A stretch of DNA of 26,222 nucleotides from CAZRSW01 sp964602845 (GCA_964602845.1 CAZRSW010000023.1:1-26222), one strand, 5' to 3'; numbered from the stretch's first letter, positions 16,520 to 25,216 are shown. Translations and numbers: made by a program. Notes: a model not told the origin generated them from the sequence alone.

Positions 16520-16655
16520 AATGACTCCTTGGCTCTTGGTATAGAAACCTTTGTGAGTATAACACTCGCTAGTTGAATCCTAAGCTCATTAAGTTTTAAG
16601 ATTTGATCAGAATTAATTACTCCCATGGCCTTGATCCTTAAACCGGAGCATCCAA

Positions 16656-17417
16656 GTGAAAAAAATTGAAATTTGTGGACTTGTTGGACTACCAGAGTTT
16701 GATAAAACCATAGACGTGGCGACGTCCATTATTACAAACATTGTTGAACATAACCTCGCTGTTTTAGACAATGACATCTTCCTTATAACTCAGAAAATCA
16801 TATCTAAAGCAGAAGACCGCATAATCGATATCACCACGATAGTCCCATCTAACAAAGCCTCCGATATCTCAGTAAGAACAGGAAAAGATCCACGTCTTGT
16901 CGAACTGATACTCAACGAGAGTATCAACATAATTCGAATCGACGAAACGAGGGGAATAATAATTGCTGAAACCCATCATGGGTTTATCTGTGCAAATGCA
17001 GGGATAGATTCGTCAAACGTACCCGGCAACAACAATGTTTCATTGTTACCGGTCGACCCAGACCGATCAGCCAGAATTATATTACAGACACTAAAGAAAC
17101 AATTTGGTCGGGATTCACTGGCTGTAATAATCACCGATACCTTTGGAAGACCTTGGCGAGAAGGACATGTTAACTTCGCGATCGGATCGGCGGGCTTAGA
17201 TCCCTTTATCGATTACAGACATTTCGAAGACGCCGTCGGGAAAAAATTGTCAGTAACGAGAATTGCATTGGCGGATGAATTAGCCGCAGCGGCAGAACTA
17301 ATGACAGGCAAATTCGAAAATATCCCAGTCGTCCTCATCAGGGGAATAACTTTCGATCCGTCGGACAGTGATTCCCGACATCTTCTTCGGGGAAAAGATG
17401 AAGACCTTTTCCGATGA
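16656..17417 (+). CDS. cofE: Coenzyme F420-0:L-glutamate ligase
   Basis: A 253-residue CofE/FbiB-N family enzyme that adds gamma-linked glutamates to F420-0 using GTP, finishing the deazaflavin cofactor F420. Signatures are FLITQKIISKAEDR (42-55), ICANAGIDSSNVPG, a central DTFGRPWREG segment, and VVLIRG near the C-terminus. Length is that of the stand-alone archaeal-type CofE, without the C-terminal nitroreductase-like domain of actinobacterial FbiB. The GTG start at 16656 has GGAG 7 bases upstream. It is divergent from the CitE-like gene and convergent with the Cys/His protein gene. No other F420 gene is in the window. It shows that the organism makes F420. Confidence 0.95.
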   Translation: MKKIEICGLVGLPEFDKTIDVATSIITNIVEHNLAVLDNDIFLITQKIISKAEDRIIDITTIVPSNKASDISVRTGKDPRLVELILNESINIIRIDETRGIIIAETHHGFICANAGIDSSNVPGNNNVSLLPVDPDRSARIILQTLKKQFGRDSLAVIITDTFGRPWREGHVNFAIGSAGLDPFIDYRHFEDAVGKKLSVTRIALADELAAAAELMTGKFENIPVVLIRGITFDPSDSDSRHLLRGKDEDLFR

Positions 17418-17437
17418 GCAGGTTCCACCTTTCCTAA

Positions 17438-17707
17438 TTAGAAATTGTCCTCTTCTTTTAATCGGTCAGCGATTTGCCCAAAATTACCGCCGCTTTTCCC
17501 GGCACTCGCCTGCTGCAAGTGCTCCAAAGAAACATCGGAGCCCCAAGTCGATCCCTCGAAAAAATTACTGAACGTCTTAAGAAGACCACAGTTTCTGCAT
17601 TCCCCTTCACTAATGGGCCCAGATGGCGCCCCAATGATCCAATGATGAGCGCAGCCGGTTTCATCCACCATATCATCTAGATTTACATTTGATTCCTTAG
17701 TGGTCAC
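17438..17707 (-). CDS. Small Cys/His (putative zinc-binding) protein of unknown function
   Basis: An 89-residue protein. Conserved-looking core: C19-A-H21-H22-W, then APSGPISEGECRNCG with C37 and C40, then FSNFFEGSTWGSD. The C-x-H/H...C-x-x-C arrangement suggests a single zinc site. I recall similar HHW-(I/V)-x-x-P-x-G-P-x-S-x-G-x-C-x-x-C-G proteins in Chloroflexi, all without known function. The start is GTG at 17707: GGAGGG lies 7 bases upstream, and an extended -10 promoter lies 50 bases upstream. These two signals argue that it is a real gene and not a shadow frame. The C-terminal third is Gly/Ser/charged and probably flexible. Overlapping plus-strand frames look spurious. Confidence 0.75.
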   Translation of the reverse strand: MTTKESNVNLDDMVDETGCAHHWIIGAPSGPISEGECRNCGLLKTFSNFFEGSTWGSDVSLEHLQQASAGKSGGNFGQIADRLKEEDNF

Positions 17708-17756
17708 CCTAAATCCCTCCGATAGATTACAGTTTATTCAAGATCGCCAATATCGG

Positions 17757-17786
17757 AGTATAGCATATAGTGATTTCATTTATCAA
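17757..17786 (-). promoter_or_regulatory. Promoter for the small Cys/His protein
   Basis: On the minus strand, TTGATA (17786-17781) and TATACT (17762-17757) have an 18-base spacer, and TG one base before the -10 makes it an extended -10. The predicted start is near 17750, about 43 bases before the GTG. It allows expression separately from tenA. Confidence 0.65.
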
Positions 17787-17810
17787 CAATATTTTATAGC
17801 GCAATAACCC

Positions 17811-18473
17811 TTACCAGGATTCCATCTGGTAAGCCGCATCCCAAAAATGATATTCATACTCACTACTCAATCTGAATATGTACTCTAAGCTCCGTTTATC
17901 ACTGTCATTGTAGGACATAGATTCGCGATCGATAAAATTCCTTATCCAAAGAGCTAGATCGGCAAATTCCTGGGAACTATACATTGTTATCCACCGACTG
18001 TAGAGGGGGGCATGATCAGGAAGTCCACGATCATGTAACATTTTACCTAATTCGGCATAACCCCATGAACAGGGTAAAATAGCTGTCGCGATCTCGGTTG
18101 CACTGGAACTGTAGGCAATTTGAAGCAAATGCCGGGTGTATGCATAGGTCGTCGGTGACATTTCTACTTTTGCCAGCTCATCTATTGTTATTCCAAAGTC
18201 TGCGCAGAAACTCGTATGAAGTTCCATTTCTTTGTTTAACGTTTCATCCAATAATCTAGAAAACCACGCCATATCCTCAACCGCCTTGCAGGCCGGAATT
18301 GCTAGAGCTATGACTTTACAAAATTCGATCAAAAATAGGTAATCCTGCTTCATGAAATATCGAAACCGTTCAATATCAAGTTCCCCGGAACCGATTTCTT
18401 TTATGAAAGGATGCTGCTGTTCACGAATCCATAAATCATCCGTAAGTTCTCTTAAATATTGAGTGAAAATCAT
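17811..18473 (-). CDS. tenA: TenA-family aminopyrimidine aminohydrolase (thiaminase II type)
   Basis: A 220-residue all-helical TenA protein that salvages thiamine breakdown products by hydrolysing aminopyrimidines to HMP. Family landmarks are QQHPFIKEIGSGEL (19-32), D44 in KQDYLF, Y112, the nucleophile C135 in ILPCSWGY (so the TenA_C class), Y139, and the C-terminal acidic residue in YEYHFWDAAY (E207). Position 47 is Phe where B. subtilis TenA has Tyr, so substrate preference may differ. ATG at 18473 lies 5 bases after the upstream gene's stop, with GAGAGG overlapping that stop region, indicating tight coupling. No other thiamine gene and no TPP riboswitch is visible. Confidence 0.92.
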   Translation of the reverse strand: MIFTQYLRELTDDLWIREQQHPFIKEIGSGELDIERFRYFMKQDYLFLIEFCKVIALAIPACKAVEDMAWFSRLLDETLNKEMELHTSFCADFGITIDELAKVEMSPTTYAYTRHLLQIAYSSSATEIATAILPCSWGYAELGKMLHDRGLPDHAPLYSRWITMYSSQEFADLALWIRNFIDRESMSYNDSDKRSLEYIFRLSSEYEYHFWDAAYQMESW

Positions 18474-18478
18474 ACTGC

Positions 18479-18874
18479 TTAACCTCTCTTGGGGGTCTCC
18501 AAACTTACATATATTTCCTCACCGTTCTTGATCTTCTTCAACGACTCCACTCCAGCAACGATTTCCCCGAAGACATTTACTGGACTAGCCGCGTGGATCT
18601 GGGATCCAACACTAGCAGGAGTTGTTCCAAAAAATATACAAAAAGCCCTTCCTGGTGGCCAATAAGCTATTTGATATAATTCCACGACCTCGTTCGAACC
18701 TTTCAATTCTTCACATTGAATATTGGTGTCGAAATAGATCTCGCCACCCCATAGTGAGACTTTTCCCGATAGTGGGAGATGAGCAGACACTATATTAGCC
18801 ATAGCACAATCATATAAGATCCCAAATATCTGAAAATCACGGATTTCAATTCTTAGCTCTCTATAGCCTGACAC
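18479..18874 (-). CDS. Cyclophilin-like fold protein (TM1367 type)
   Basis: A 131-residue protein resembling Thermotoga TM1367 and the archaeal/bacterial cyclophilin_like family. Matching stretches are WGGEIYFDT (42-50), EVVELYQIAYWPPGRAFCIFFGTTPAS (62-88), AASPVNVFGEIVAGVESLKKIKNGE (95-119). The fold is a cyclophilin barrel, but the prolyl-isomerase catalytic residues are not conserved in this family, so isomerase activity should not be assumed. The start is GTG at 18874 with AGAGGA 7 bases upstream. It lies 5 bases from tenA and is probably the first gene of that operon. It is divergent from glpK across 121 bases. Function unknown; a small-molecule-binding role linked to TenA is a guess. 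Confidence 0.85.
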   Translation of the reverse strand: MSGYRELRIEIRDFQIFGILYDCAMANIVSAHLPLSGKVSLWGGEIYFDTNIQCEELKGSNEVVELYQIAYWPPGRAFCIFFGTTPASVGSQIHAASPVNVFGEIVAGVESLKKIKNGEEIYVSLETPKRG

Positions 18875-18938
18875 TTTTGGATCCTCTGTTACGGTGGCAA
18901 TCCATATCTTCCCTAGAAGTTCCTCGATATAATTAGTC

Positions 18939-18954
18939 CTGTCATAGTTGACAG
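18939..18954. promoter_or_regulatory. Palindromic operator candidate between the cyclophilin-like gene and glpK
   Basis: CTGTCA, TAGT, TGACAG is a perfect 6+4+6 inverted repeat. It overlaps the -35 box of the glpK promoter (18948-18953), where a bound repressor would block RNA polymerase. The regulator is not identifiable from the window. Confidence 0.5.
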
Positions 18955-18978
18955 TGTCCTAAGAAGACATAGTATAAC
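18948..18978 (+). promoter_or_regulatory. Promoter for glpK, with a very short leader
   Basis: A perfect TTGACA (18948-18953) and TATAAC (18973-18978, 5 of 6) are 19 bases apart, slightly long. The predicted start is near 18985, only about 11 bases before the glpK ATG. No SD sequence precedes the ATG. Confidence 0.5.
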
Positions 18979-18995
18979 CAAAGTTTCACCTTTAT

Positions 18996-20507
18996 ATGGA
19001 GCAAACAATCACTTTACCAGAGTACATTCTAGCCATTGACCAAGGCACTACGGGTACAACCGCCAGCCTGGTGGATCAGCGTGGCCTTATTTTGTTTAAA
19101 GAATATCAGGAAATTTCACAGCATTACCCTCAACCCGGATGGATAGAACAAGATCCACTAGAGTTGATTGATAGCGTGAATACAACTGTCCAAAACCTAG
19201 TCAACAATTCCCGAATAAACCCATCTCAAATCAAAGGGGTAGGGGTAACGAATCAACGAGAGACCACGCTGGTGTGGGACAAAACTTCAGGTGTTCCGAT
19301 ACACAATGCAATCGTTTGGCAATGTCGTCGAACAACCTACATATGTGAAAAAATGAAACGGGAGGGATTGGGGTTACAGATACAAAGAATAACAGGCCTT
19401 CCCATTGATCCTTACTTCTCAGGCACAAAGATAAGATGGATCCTGGATAACGTACCTAACGGCCAGGAAAAGGCCGAGAATGGTGATCTCGCGTTCGGCA
19501 CAGTCGATTCATGGCTCGTTTGGTACCTCACAGGTGGTAATAAACACATTACTGATCCAACAAACGCCGCTAGGACCATGTTGTATGACATTAGAACGTT
19601 ATCTTGGTCACAGGATATGATGTCGGTCCTCAACATACCGGCCAGCATGCTTCCTGAGGTTGTCAATTCAAGCGGGATTGTGGGATTCACAACTCAAGAT
19701 ATTTTCAACGGTCACTCGATACCTATTGCTGGCATTATCGGTGATCAGCAAAGCTCAATGTTTGGGCAAGCCTGTTTTGACCAGGGAATGTCAAAATGCA
19801 CCTATGGTACTGGGTCTTTTCTCCTCGCAAACACTGGTGGCGATATAGCCTATTCCGAAAAAGGTCTGATATCTACGATCGCCTGGAACATAGACAACCG
19901 GACAACGTATGCACTTGAAGGAGCAGTATTCTCCACAGGATCAACTGTTCAGTGGTTGAAGGACCAAATGGAGATAATACCAACGATCCCAGAAGTTGAA
20001 GCTTTAGCAGAAACTGTTTCATCGAATGGTGGTGTCTACTTAGTGCCTGCATTTACTGGCCTGGGAGCTCCTTATTGGGATATGAGAGCAAGAGGTACAA
20101 TATTCGGATTAACCAGAGGATCCACGAAGGCTCACATCGCCAGAGCTGTCTTAGAATCAACAGCGTATCAATGTCACGATGTGTTCAAAAATATGGCCAT
20201 GGAGATGGCCTCTCCCCTTACCTCAATTAGAGTTGACGGCGGCGGCTCGCAGAATTCACTATTGATGCAATTTCAATCTGACATTCTTGGCATACCCATA
20301 GAAGAAACTGAAATATCTGAATCGACCAGTTTAGGCGCCGCCTTCATGGTAGGTCTAGCAATCGGTTTTTGGGATTCCTTGGATGCTCTTAGGAATTTAT
20401 GGCATCGTAAATCACTATATGAACCTTCAATGGACCTTCAGTATCGCCACGAACAAATCAAATATTGGGAAAAGGCGGTGGATAGATCCCGAAGTTGGCT
20501 GGACTAA
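18996..20507 (+). CDS. glpK: Glycerol kinase
   Basis: A 503-residue FGGY-family kinase phosphorylating glycerol to sn-glycerol 3-phosphate. It has the N-terminal phosphate loop D15-Q-G-T-T, GWIEQDP, the glycerol-specific NQRETTLVWDKTSG and AIVWQCRRT, GDQQSSMFGQACF, the FGGY ATP site YGTGSFLLANTG and TGLGAPYWDMRARG, and the C-terminal VDGGGSQN. Length is normal. The ATG at 18996 is the only plausible start but has no SD, and the promoter is very close, so translation may be nearly leaderless. Neither glpF nor glpD is adjacent. It leads a two-gene unit with an Ldh2-type dehydrogenase. FGGY enzymes vary in substrate, but the motif set favours glycerol. Confidence 0.93.
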   Translation: MEQTITLPEYILAIDQGTTGTTASLVDQRGLILFKEYQEISQHYPQPGWIEQDPLELIDSVNTTVQNLVNNSRINPSQIKGVGVTNQRETTLVWDKTSGVPIHNAIVWQCRRTTYICEKMKREGLGLQIQRITGLPIDPYFSGTKIRWILDNVPNGQEKAENGDLAFGTVDSWLVWYLTGGNKHITDPTNAARTMLYDIRTLSWSQDMMSVLNIPASMLPEVVNSSGIVGFTTQDIFNGHSIPIAGIIGDQQSSMFGQACFDQGMSKCTYGTGSFLLANTGGDIAYSEKGLISTIAWNIDNRTTYALEGAVFSTGSTVQWLKDQMEIIPTIPEVEALAETVSSNGGVYLVPAFTGLGAPYWDMRARGTIFGLTRGSTKAHIARAVLESTAYQCHDVFKNMAMEMASPLTSIRVDGGGSQNSLLMQFQSDILGIPIEETEISESTSLGAAFMVGLAIGFWDSLDALRNLWHRKSLYEPSMDLQYRHEQIKYWEKAVDRSRSWLD

Positions 20508-20543
20508 ATAGAAAAATTCTAAGGACACAGTTAGGAGATAATT

Positions 20544-21602
20544 ATGCCTATTATTAAAGCAGAGCAGTTACGAGATCTTGCTGAAAAACTGTTAATCGCA
20601 GTTGGAGCCTCTCGTAAAGATGCCACGACAATTGCCAGTCATTCGATTGGTGCGAATTTGGTCGGTCATGACTCTCACGGCATTATTCAAATACCTACCT
20701 ATATCGACCGTGTAAAGAGAGGTCACATCATCCCGGATGCTAGTTACGAAATCGTAAAGGATTCTCCAACTACTACTGTTGTCGATGGTCATTGGGGATT
20801 TGGTTATGTGGTGACTGAAATGGCAATGAGGACTACGATAGAAAAAGCCCGTTCACAAAACATAGCAGCGGCTACGGTTTTTCGACAAAGCCATATAGGA
20901 AGATTGGCTGATTATCCACTGATGGCATCTGAAGCAAACATGATTGGCCTAATTACCGCAGATTCCGGGCGATCCGCTAAGTCAGTGGTACCCTTTGGAG
21001 GACGGGATAAACGTTTGGGCACTAATCCAATTTCAATAGCCATGCCAAGTAATCTAGACGGCCCTTATTACCTTGATATGGCATCAAGCGCAGTAGCAGC
21101 CGGCAAGATTGAAGTAGCGAAGGCTAGGGGAAAAGACATCCCTGAAGGCTGGATTATAGACGACGAAGGGAACCCATCTACCGATCCTACTGATCTCTCC
21201 TCCGGTGGATCGATCCTTCCTTTGGGTGGACCGGAAGGACACAAAGGTTATGGATTGTCATCCATCGTAGAAATACTGTCAGGGGTCTTAACTGGATTAG
21301 GATATGGTCATGACCCCTCCGGCAGGCACAATGATGGTTGTTTCATGGCGGTTTTCAATGTTGCAGCCTTCAGGGATTTGGCAGATTTTAAAAAGGATGT
21401 CACTGACTTTGCTATGTATCTAAAAAGTTCTCGGCCAGCCACGGGTTTCAAAGAAGTATATTATCCAGGTGAATTGGAACATCTGAGAAGTGTTCACCAC
21501 GAGGCAAACGGAATTGACGTGGACCAATCAACATGGGATCAATTAACACAGCTCGCCAGGGAATACGGAATAGATGATGCTCTTCTCAAAATGGGAAACT
21601 AA
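20544..21602 (+). CDS. Ldh2-type malate/L-lactate/ureidoglycolate dehydrogenase
   Basis: A 352-residue NAD(P)-dependent 2-hydroxyacid dehydrogenase of the Ldh2 (YlbC/YiaK/ComC) family, which is unrelated to the Rossmann-type lactate and malate dehydrogenases. Landmarks are VGHDSHGIIQIPTY with H42 and H45, VDGHWGFGYVV, FRQSHIGRLADYPLMAS, FGGRDKRLGTNPISIAMPS, LDMASSAVAAGKIEVA and GPEGHKGYGLSSIVEILSGVLTG. Members oxidise (S)-malate, sulfolactate, 2,3-diketogulonate or ureidoglycolate; the substrate here cannot be told from sequence. ATG at 20544 with AGGAG 6 bases upstream, 36 bases after glpK. The end is convergent with leuB, with 15 bases between stops. Confidence 0.9.
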   Translation: MPIIKAEQLRDLAEKLLIAVGASRKDATTIASHSIGANLVGHDSHGIIQIPTYIDRVKRGHIIPDASYEIVKDSPTTTVVDGHWGFGYVVTEMAMRTTIEKARSQNIAAATVFRQSHIGRLADYPLMASEANMIGLITADSGRSAKSVVPFGGRDKRLGTNPISIAMPSNLDGPYYLDMASSAVAAGKIEVAKARGKDIPEGWIIDDEGNPSTDPTDLSSGGSILPLGGPEGHKGYGLSSIVEILSGVLTGLGYGHDPSGRHNDGCFMAVFNVAAFRDLADFKKDVTDFAMYLKSSRPATGFKEVYYPGELEHLRSVHHEANGIDVDQSTWDQLTQLAREYGIDDALLKMGN

Positions 21603-21617
21603 CCTTTGTAGCTACAG

Positions 21618-22712
21618 CTAGATTCCCCCTGCAATTACATCGCCCATCCGTGTAGTTTCAACTACGGTTCCCCCATCCGATGATATATCCGGGGTCCTGT
21701 ATCCTTCCAAGAGTACAGCATACACAGAATCCTCAATAGCCTTGGCCTCTACATCTAATCCAAAAGCGAGCCTGAGCATCATCGCGGCACTCAATATCGA
21801 ACCAATAGGATTCGCAATCCCCTGCCCCGCTATATCTGGAGCGCTACCGTGGATAGGTTCATAAAGGCCGGTGGATCTATTTGAACTCTCGGAACCTGGA
21901 AGAGCGGACAAACTCGCTGAGGGTAACATTCCCATAGAACCAGAAAGTACCGAAACCTCGTCAGTCAAAATATCACCGAATGTGTTTTCAGCAACTACGA
22001 CGTCAAAATCAGCAGGATTTCTTATCATCTGCATAGCGGCATTGTCCACCAAAATGTGCTCAACAGTAACTTCGGGATAATCAGCTTCAAGTTCTATAGC
22101 AATTTCTCTCCAAAGTCGGGATGATTCCAGAACGTTCTGCTTGTCAACAGATGTCAATTTACCGCTTCTAGTTTTGGCCAATTCAAATCCAACCCTCAAA
22201 ATACGTTCGATTTCAAGTTCAGTATACTTGAGTGTATCAACCCCATTCCTTCCTTTCTTGTTTGTCCAACGTCTTTTAGGTCGACCAAAATACAATCCAC
22301 CCGTAAGCTCGCGAATTACAATCATGTCCACTCCCTCTAAAACATGTGGCTTTATAGGACTTGAATTGATTAGAGGTGGATATACTTTGACTGGGCGCAA
22401 GTTGGCGAAGAGCTTAAGGTTTCTTCGGATGGTCAAAATTCCATCCTCCGGACGCACATTCTCAGAAGGATCGTCCCATTTTGGCCCTCCGACAGCCCCA
22501 AACAATATCGCATCAACCGAACCGCATAGCTCAATTGTTTCCTCCGGCAAGGGGGTGCCATAGTCGTCAATTGCTCTGCCTCCGACCGGTGCCGTGGACA
22601 TCTCAAACTCGTGTCCAAATTTTTGAGAAACTGCTTCTAAAACTTTTACCGACTCCGCGACGACTTCAGGTCCGACACCATCTCCACCCAATAGGGCTAT
22701 CGAATACTTCAT
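21618..22712 (-). CDS. leuB: 3-isopropylmalate dehydrogenase
   Basis: A 364-residue beta-decarboxylating dehydrogenase for the third step of leucine synthesis (3-isopropylmalate to 2-oxoisocaproate). It has LLGGDGVGPEVVAES, the substrate-loop ANLRPVKVYP, the LeuB-specific IRELTGGLYFGRPKRR, the catalytic YTELEIERI and KQNVLESSRLWRE segments, NTFGDILTDEVSVLSGSMGMLPSASL and YEPIHGSAPDIAGQGIANP. The ATG at 22712 is preceded by AAGGAG with a 6-base spacer. leuS lies 44 bases upstream and leuC/leuD are not in the window. It is paralogous to the TtuC/DmlA-like protein at 25260-26222. Confidence 0.95.
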   Translation of the reverse strand: MKYSIALLGGDGVGPEVVAESVKVLEAVSQKFGHEFEMSTAPVGGRAIDDYGTPLPEETIELCGSVDAILFGAVGGPKWDDPSENVRPEDGILTIRRNLKLFANLRPVKVYPPLINSSPIKPHVLEGVDMIVIRELTGGLYFGRPKRRWTNKKGRNGVDTLKYTELEIERILRVGFELAKTRSGKLTSVDKQNVLESSRLWREIAIELEADYPEVTVEHILVDNAAMQMIRNPADFDVVVAENTFGDILTDEVSVLSGSMGMLPSASLSALPGSESSNRSTGLYEPIHGSAPDIAGQGIANPIGSILSAAMMLRLAFGLDVEAKAIEDSVYAVLLEGYRTPDISSDGGTVVETTRMGDVIAGGI

Positions 22713-22756
22713 TACGATCTCCTTATAAAATCCGTTGATCGACCACTACTTACTAT

Positions 22757-25216
22757 TCAATTAGTTACTATGTTTACGAGTCTATTCGGCACAAAGATGA
22801 TTTTATTGACGTTTCTACCATCAATATGTCGCCTAACTCCCATCGCGGCCAGTGCTTTATCCTGAGCGTCTTTCTCAGATATAGAGTTTGACACCATTAG
22901 CTTATCTCTAACTTTTCCATTAACCTGGATGACTAAGGTGATTTCGTCGTCGACAGCTAAACTAGATTCATAAATAGGCCACAACTGCTGATGTACACTG
23001 AATTCATTGTCAACCATAGCCCATAGTTCCTCGGCCAAATGGGGCGTTATGGGGGCAATCATCCTGATAATAGCATCAGATGCCTCAGACCAATCTTCGG
23101 TACTAATCGAACCTGATGCCTTACATTGGGCCAGGTACCTCGTGAATTCCATGATAGCAGATATAGCCGTATTGTATTTGAAGTTTTCTATATCATCACT
23201 AGTTTTCTTTATCGTCTTATGGAGATTCCTTTGCAAGTCCCGATGTGCCTCTGGATTAATAGATCCTTGTGAGGAATACGTCCCTTCAGCTAACAAATCC
23301 CACAATCGATTCAACCATCTCGCCACCCCGTTTATTCCTGTATCGCTCCATTCCCCACCCTGTTCCCATGGACCGATGAACATCAAATATGCTCGGACTA
23401 CATCGGCACCCATATGAGACACGTATTCGTCAGGTGCAACCACATTTCCTCTAGACTTACTCATCTTGTTACCGCCCTTGATAATGGTCCCCTGATTGAA
23501 AAGCCTTTCAAAAGGCTCATCAAAATTAAGGATGCCCAAATCTCTAGCAGCCTTTACAAAAAATCTCGCATAAAGTAAATGCATTACTGCATGCTCAACA
23601 CCCCCCGTATATTGATCTACCGCACCCCAATTCCTAAGAGCTTCAGGATCAAAAGGGCCAGTATGAGCATTGGGACTACAATACCTTAGAAAGTACCAAG
23701 AGGAATCGACGAAAGTGTCCATAGTGTCAGTCTCTCGTTTAGCAGGAGAATGACATTTGGGACACCTCACATTTACAAACTTATCGTGTGCCGCGAGCGG
23801 AGATTCACCAGTTGGTAGAAATTCCGCATCCTCTGGGAGAACAATTGGCAAATCTTCCTCGGCAACAGGGACTTCCCCACACTCTTCGCAATATATGATC
23901 GGAATAGGTGTGCCCCAATATCGTTGTCTAGATATAAGCCAATCCCTCATCCGATAGTTGGTGGTACGTTCACCCATATTCAGGGCCTCAATATGATCGG
24001 CGATTATAGATTTACTCTCTTGGCTGAAAATTCCATCAAACTGAGAAGAATTCACTAATGTCCCATCCCCCGTATAGGCATTTTCTAAAGGTTCACCGTC
24101 CCAGCCTTCTGGAGAAACAACAACCTTAATCGGAAGATTATACTTTCGAGCGAATTCAAAATCCCGCTCATCATGGGCTGGGACGCCCATGACTATGCCA
24201 GTACCATATGAGCTGAGAACATAATCACCTATGAATATAGGGATTTTCTCGCCAGTTAGACTATTGACACAATAGCTGCCTAAATGAATGCCAGTCTTTG
24301 GCCTATCAGTCGACAACCTCTCGACTTCAGTCGATGTTCTTGCCAACTCGATATATTCGGACACTTCTTGAGCTCTGGCAGATGTTGTAAGAAAATGGAC
24401 CAGAGGATGCTCTGGTGCCATAACCACAAAGGTGACTCCATATATCGTGTCAATCCGGGTTGTGAACATATCCAAACAATCTTCATCAAGTTCATATTCA
24501 GAGATATCAAATTTAACTTGAACCCCTTCACTCTTGCCGATCCAATTCCGTTGCATAATATTAATGTTCTCTGGCCAGTCGATTTTAGACTCATCAAGTA
24601 ACTCTTCCGCATATTCCGTTATTTTGAAAAACCATTGATTCATGTCCCTGTGAGTCACAGGTGTGTCACATCTCTCACAACAGCCATCCAACACTTGTTC
24701 ATTTGCCAATACTGTTACACAAGACGGACACCAATTGACCGGGGCAAATCCTCTGTAAGCTAAGCCCTTCTTATAGAATTGTAAGAAGAACCATTGATTC
24801 CATCTATAATATTCCGGCATGCATGTAACTATTTGCCTTTCCCAGTCGTACATGGCTCCCATCGACTCAAGCTGGCGCCTCATCCTGTCTATATTATCCA
24901 TCGTCCATTTGTAAGGATGAATATTTCTTTCAATAGCCGCATTTTCAGCATTCAAGCCAAAGGCATCGAAGCCCATTGGATGAAGGACGTTATAGCCCTG
25001 CATACTGCGAAACCTAGCATGTATATCAGCACCCGTCATTGCAAACCAATGCCCTATATGAATATCACCTGATGGATATGGGAACATGGTGAGTTCATAC
25101 CAATTCGAACGGATGTCATCGTCACTAACACTGTACAGATTTCGATCTTTCCAGAGTTTTTGCCATTTTAGTTCTATTTCTTGAAACGGATATCTTGTCT
25201 CTATTGTTCTGTTCAT
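22757..25216 (-). CDS. leuS: Leucyl-tRNA synthetase
   Basis: An 819-residue class I synthetase of the bacterial LeuRS type. HIGH is in FPYPSGDIHIGHW (HIGH at 53-56) and KMSKS is at 584-588. The CP1 editing domain is intact, with the FTTRIDTIYG-like threonine-rich segment and VMGVPAHDERDFEFA. A zinc-type Cys set is present (WCPSC...CCERC). The C-terminal domain ends with IQVNGKVRDKLMVS and KIIFVPNRLVNIV, as expected. ATG at 25216 has no clear SD, and the upstream gap of 43 bases shows no convincing promoter, so read-through from the TtuC/DmlA-like gene is likely. leuB follows, a leucine-related pairing. Confidence 0.97.
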   Translation of the reverse strand: MNRTIETRYPFQEIELKWQKLWKDRNLYSVSDDDIRSNWYELTMFPYPSGDIHIGHWFAMTGADIHARFRSMQGYNVLHPMGFDAFGLNAENAAIERNIHPYKWTMDNIDRMRRQLESMGAMYDWERQIVTCMPEYYRWNQWFFLQFYKKGLAYRGFAPVNWCPSCVTVLANEQVLDGCCERCDTPVTHRDMNQWFFKITEYAEELLDESKIDWPENINIMQRNWIGKSEGVQVKFDISEYELDEDCLDMFTTRIDTIYGVTFVVMAPEHPLVHFLTTSARAQEVSEYIELARTSTEVERLSTDRPKTGIHLGSYCVNSLTGEKIPIFIGDYVLSSYGTGIVMGVPAHDERDFEFARKYNLPIKVVVSPEGWDGEPLENAYTGDGTLVNSSQFDGIFSQESKSIIADHIEALNMGERTTNYRMRDWLISRQRYWGTPIPIIYCEECGEVPVAEEDLPIVLPEDAEFLPTGESPLAAHDKFVNVRCPKCHSPAKRETDTMDTFVDSSWYFLRYCSPNAHTGPFDPEALRNWGAVDQYTGGVEHAVMHLLYARFFVKAARDLGILNFDEPFERLFNQGTIIKGGNKMSKSRGNVVAPDEYVSHMGADVVRAYLMFIGPWEQGGEWSDTGINGVARWLNRLWDLLAEGTYSSQGSINPEAHRDLQRNLHKTIKKTSDDIENFKYNTAISAIMEFTRYLAQCKASGSISTEDWSEASDAIIRMIAPITPHLAEELWAMVDNEFSVHQQLWPIYESSLAVDDEITLVIQVNGKVRDKLMVSNSISEKDAQDKALAAMGVRRHIDGRNVNKIIFVPNRLVNIVTN

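Noticed and set aside
16570..16605. TTGAAT/TAAGAT pair as a cofE promoter
   Set aside because: Each box matches only 4 of 6 bases at 18-base spacing, which is not better than background in this composition.
17368..17680. Several short plus-strand open frames across 17368-17680
   Set aside because: They are antisense to the Cys/His protein gene or overlap the end of cofE, lack SD sequences and have no recognisable motifs.
21607..21616. TGTAGCTACA palindrome between the Ldh2 and leuB stops as a terminator
   Set aside because: It is a 10-base palindrome with no loop and no adjacent T run, too short to terminate.
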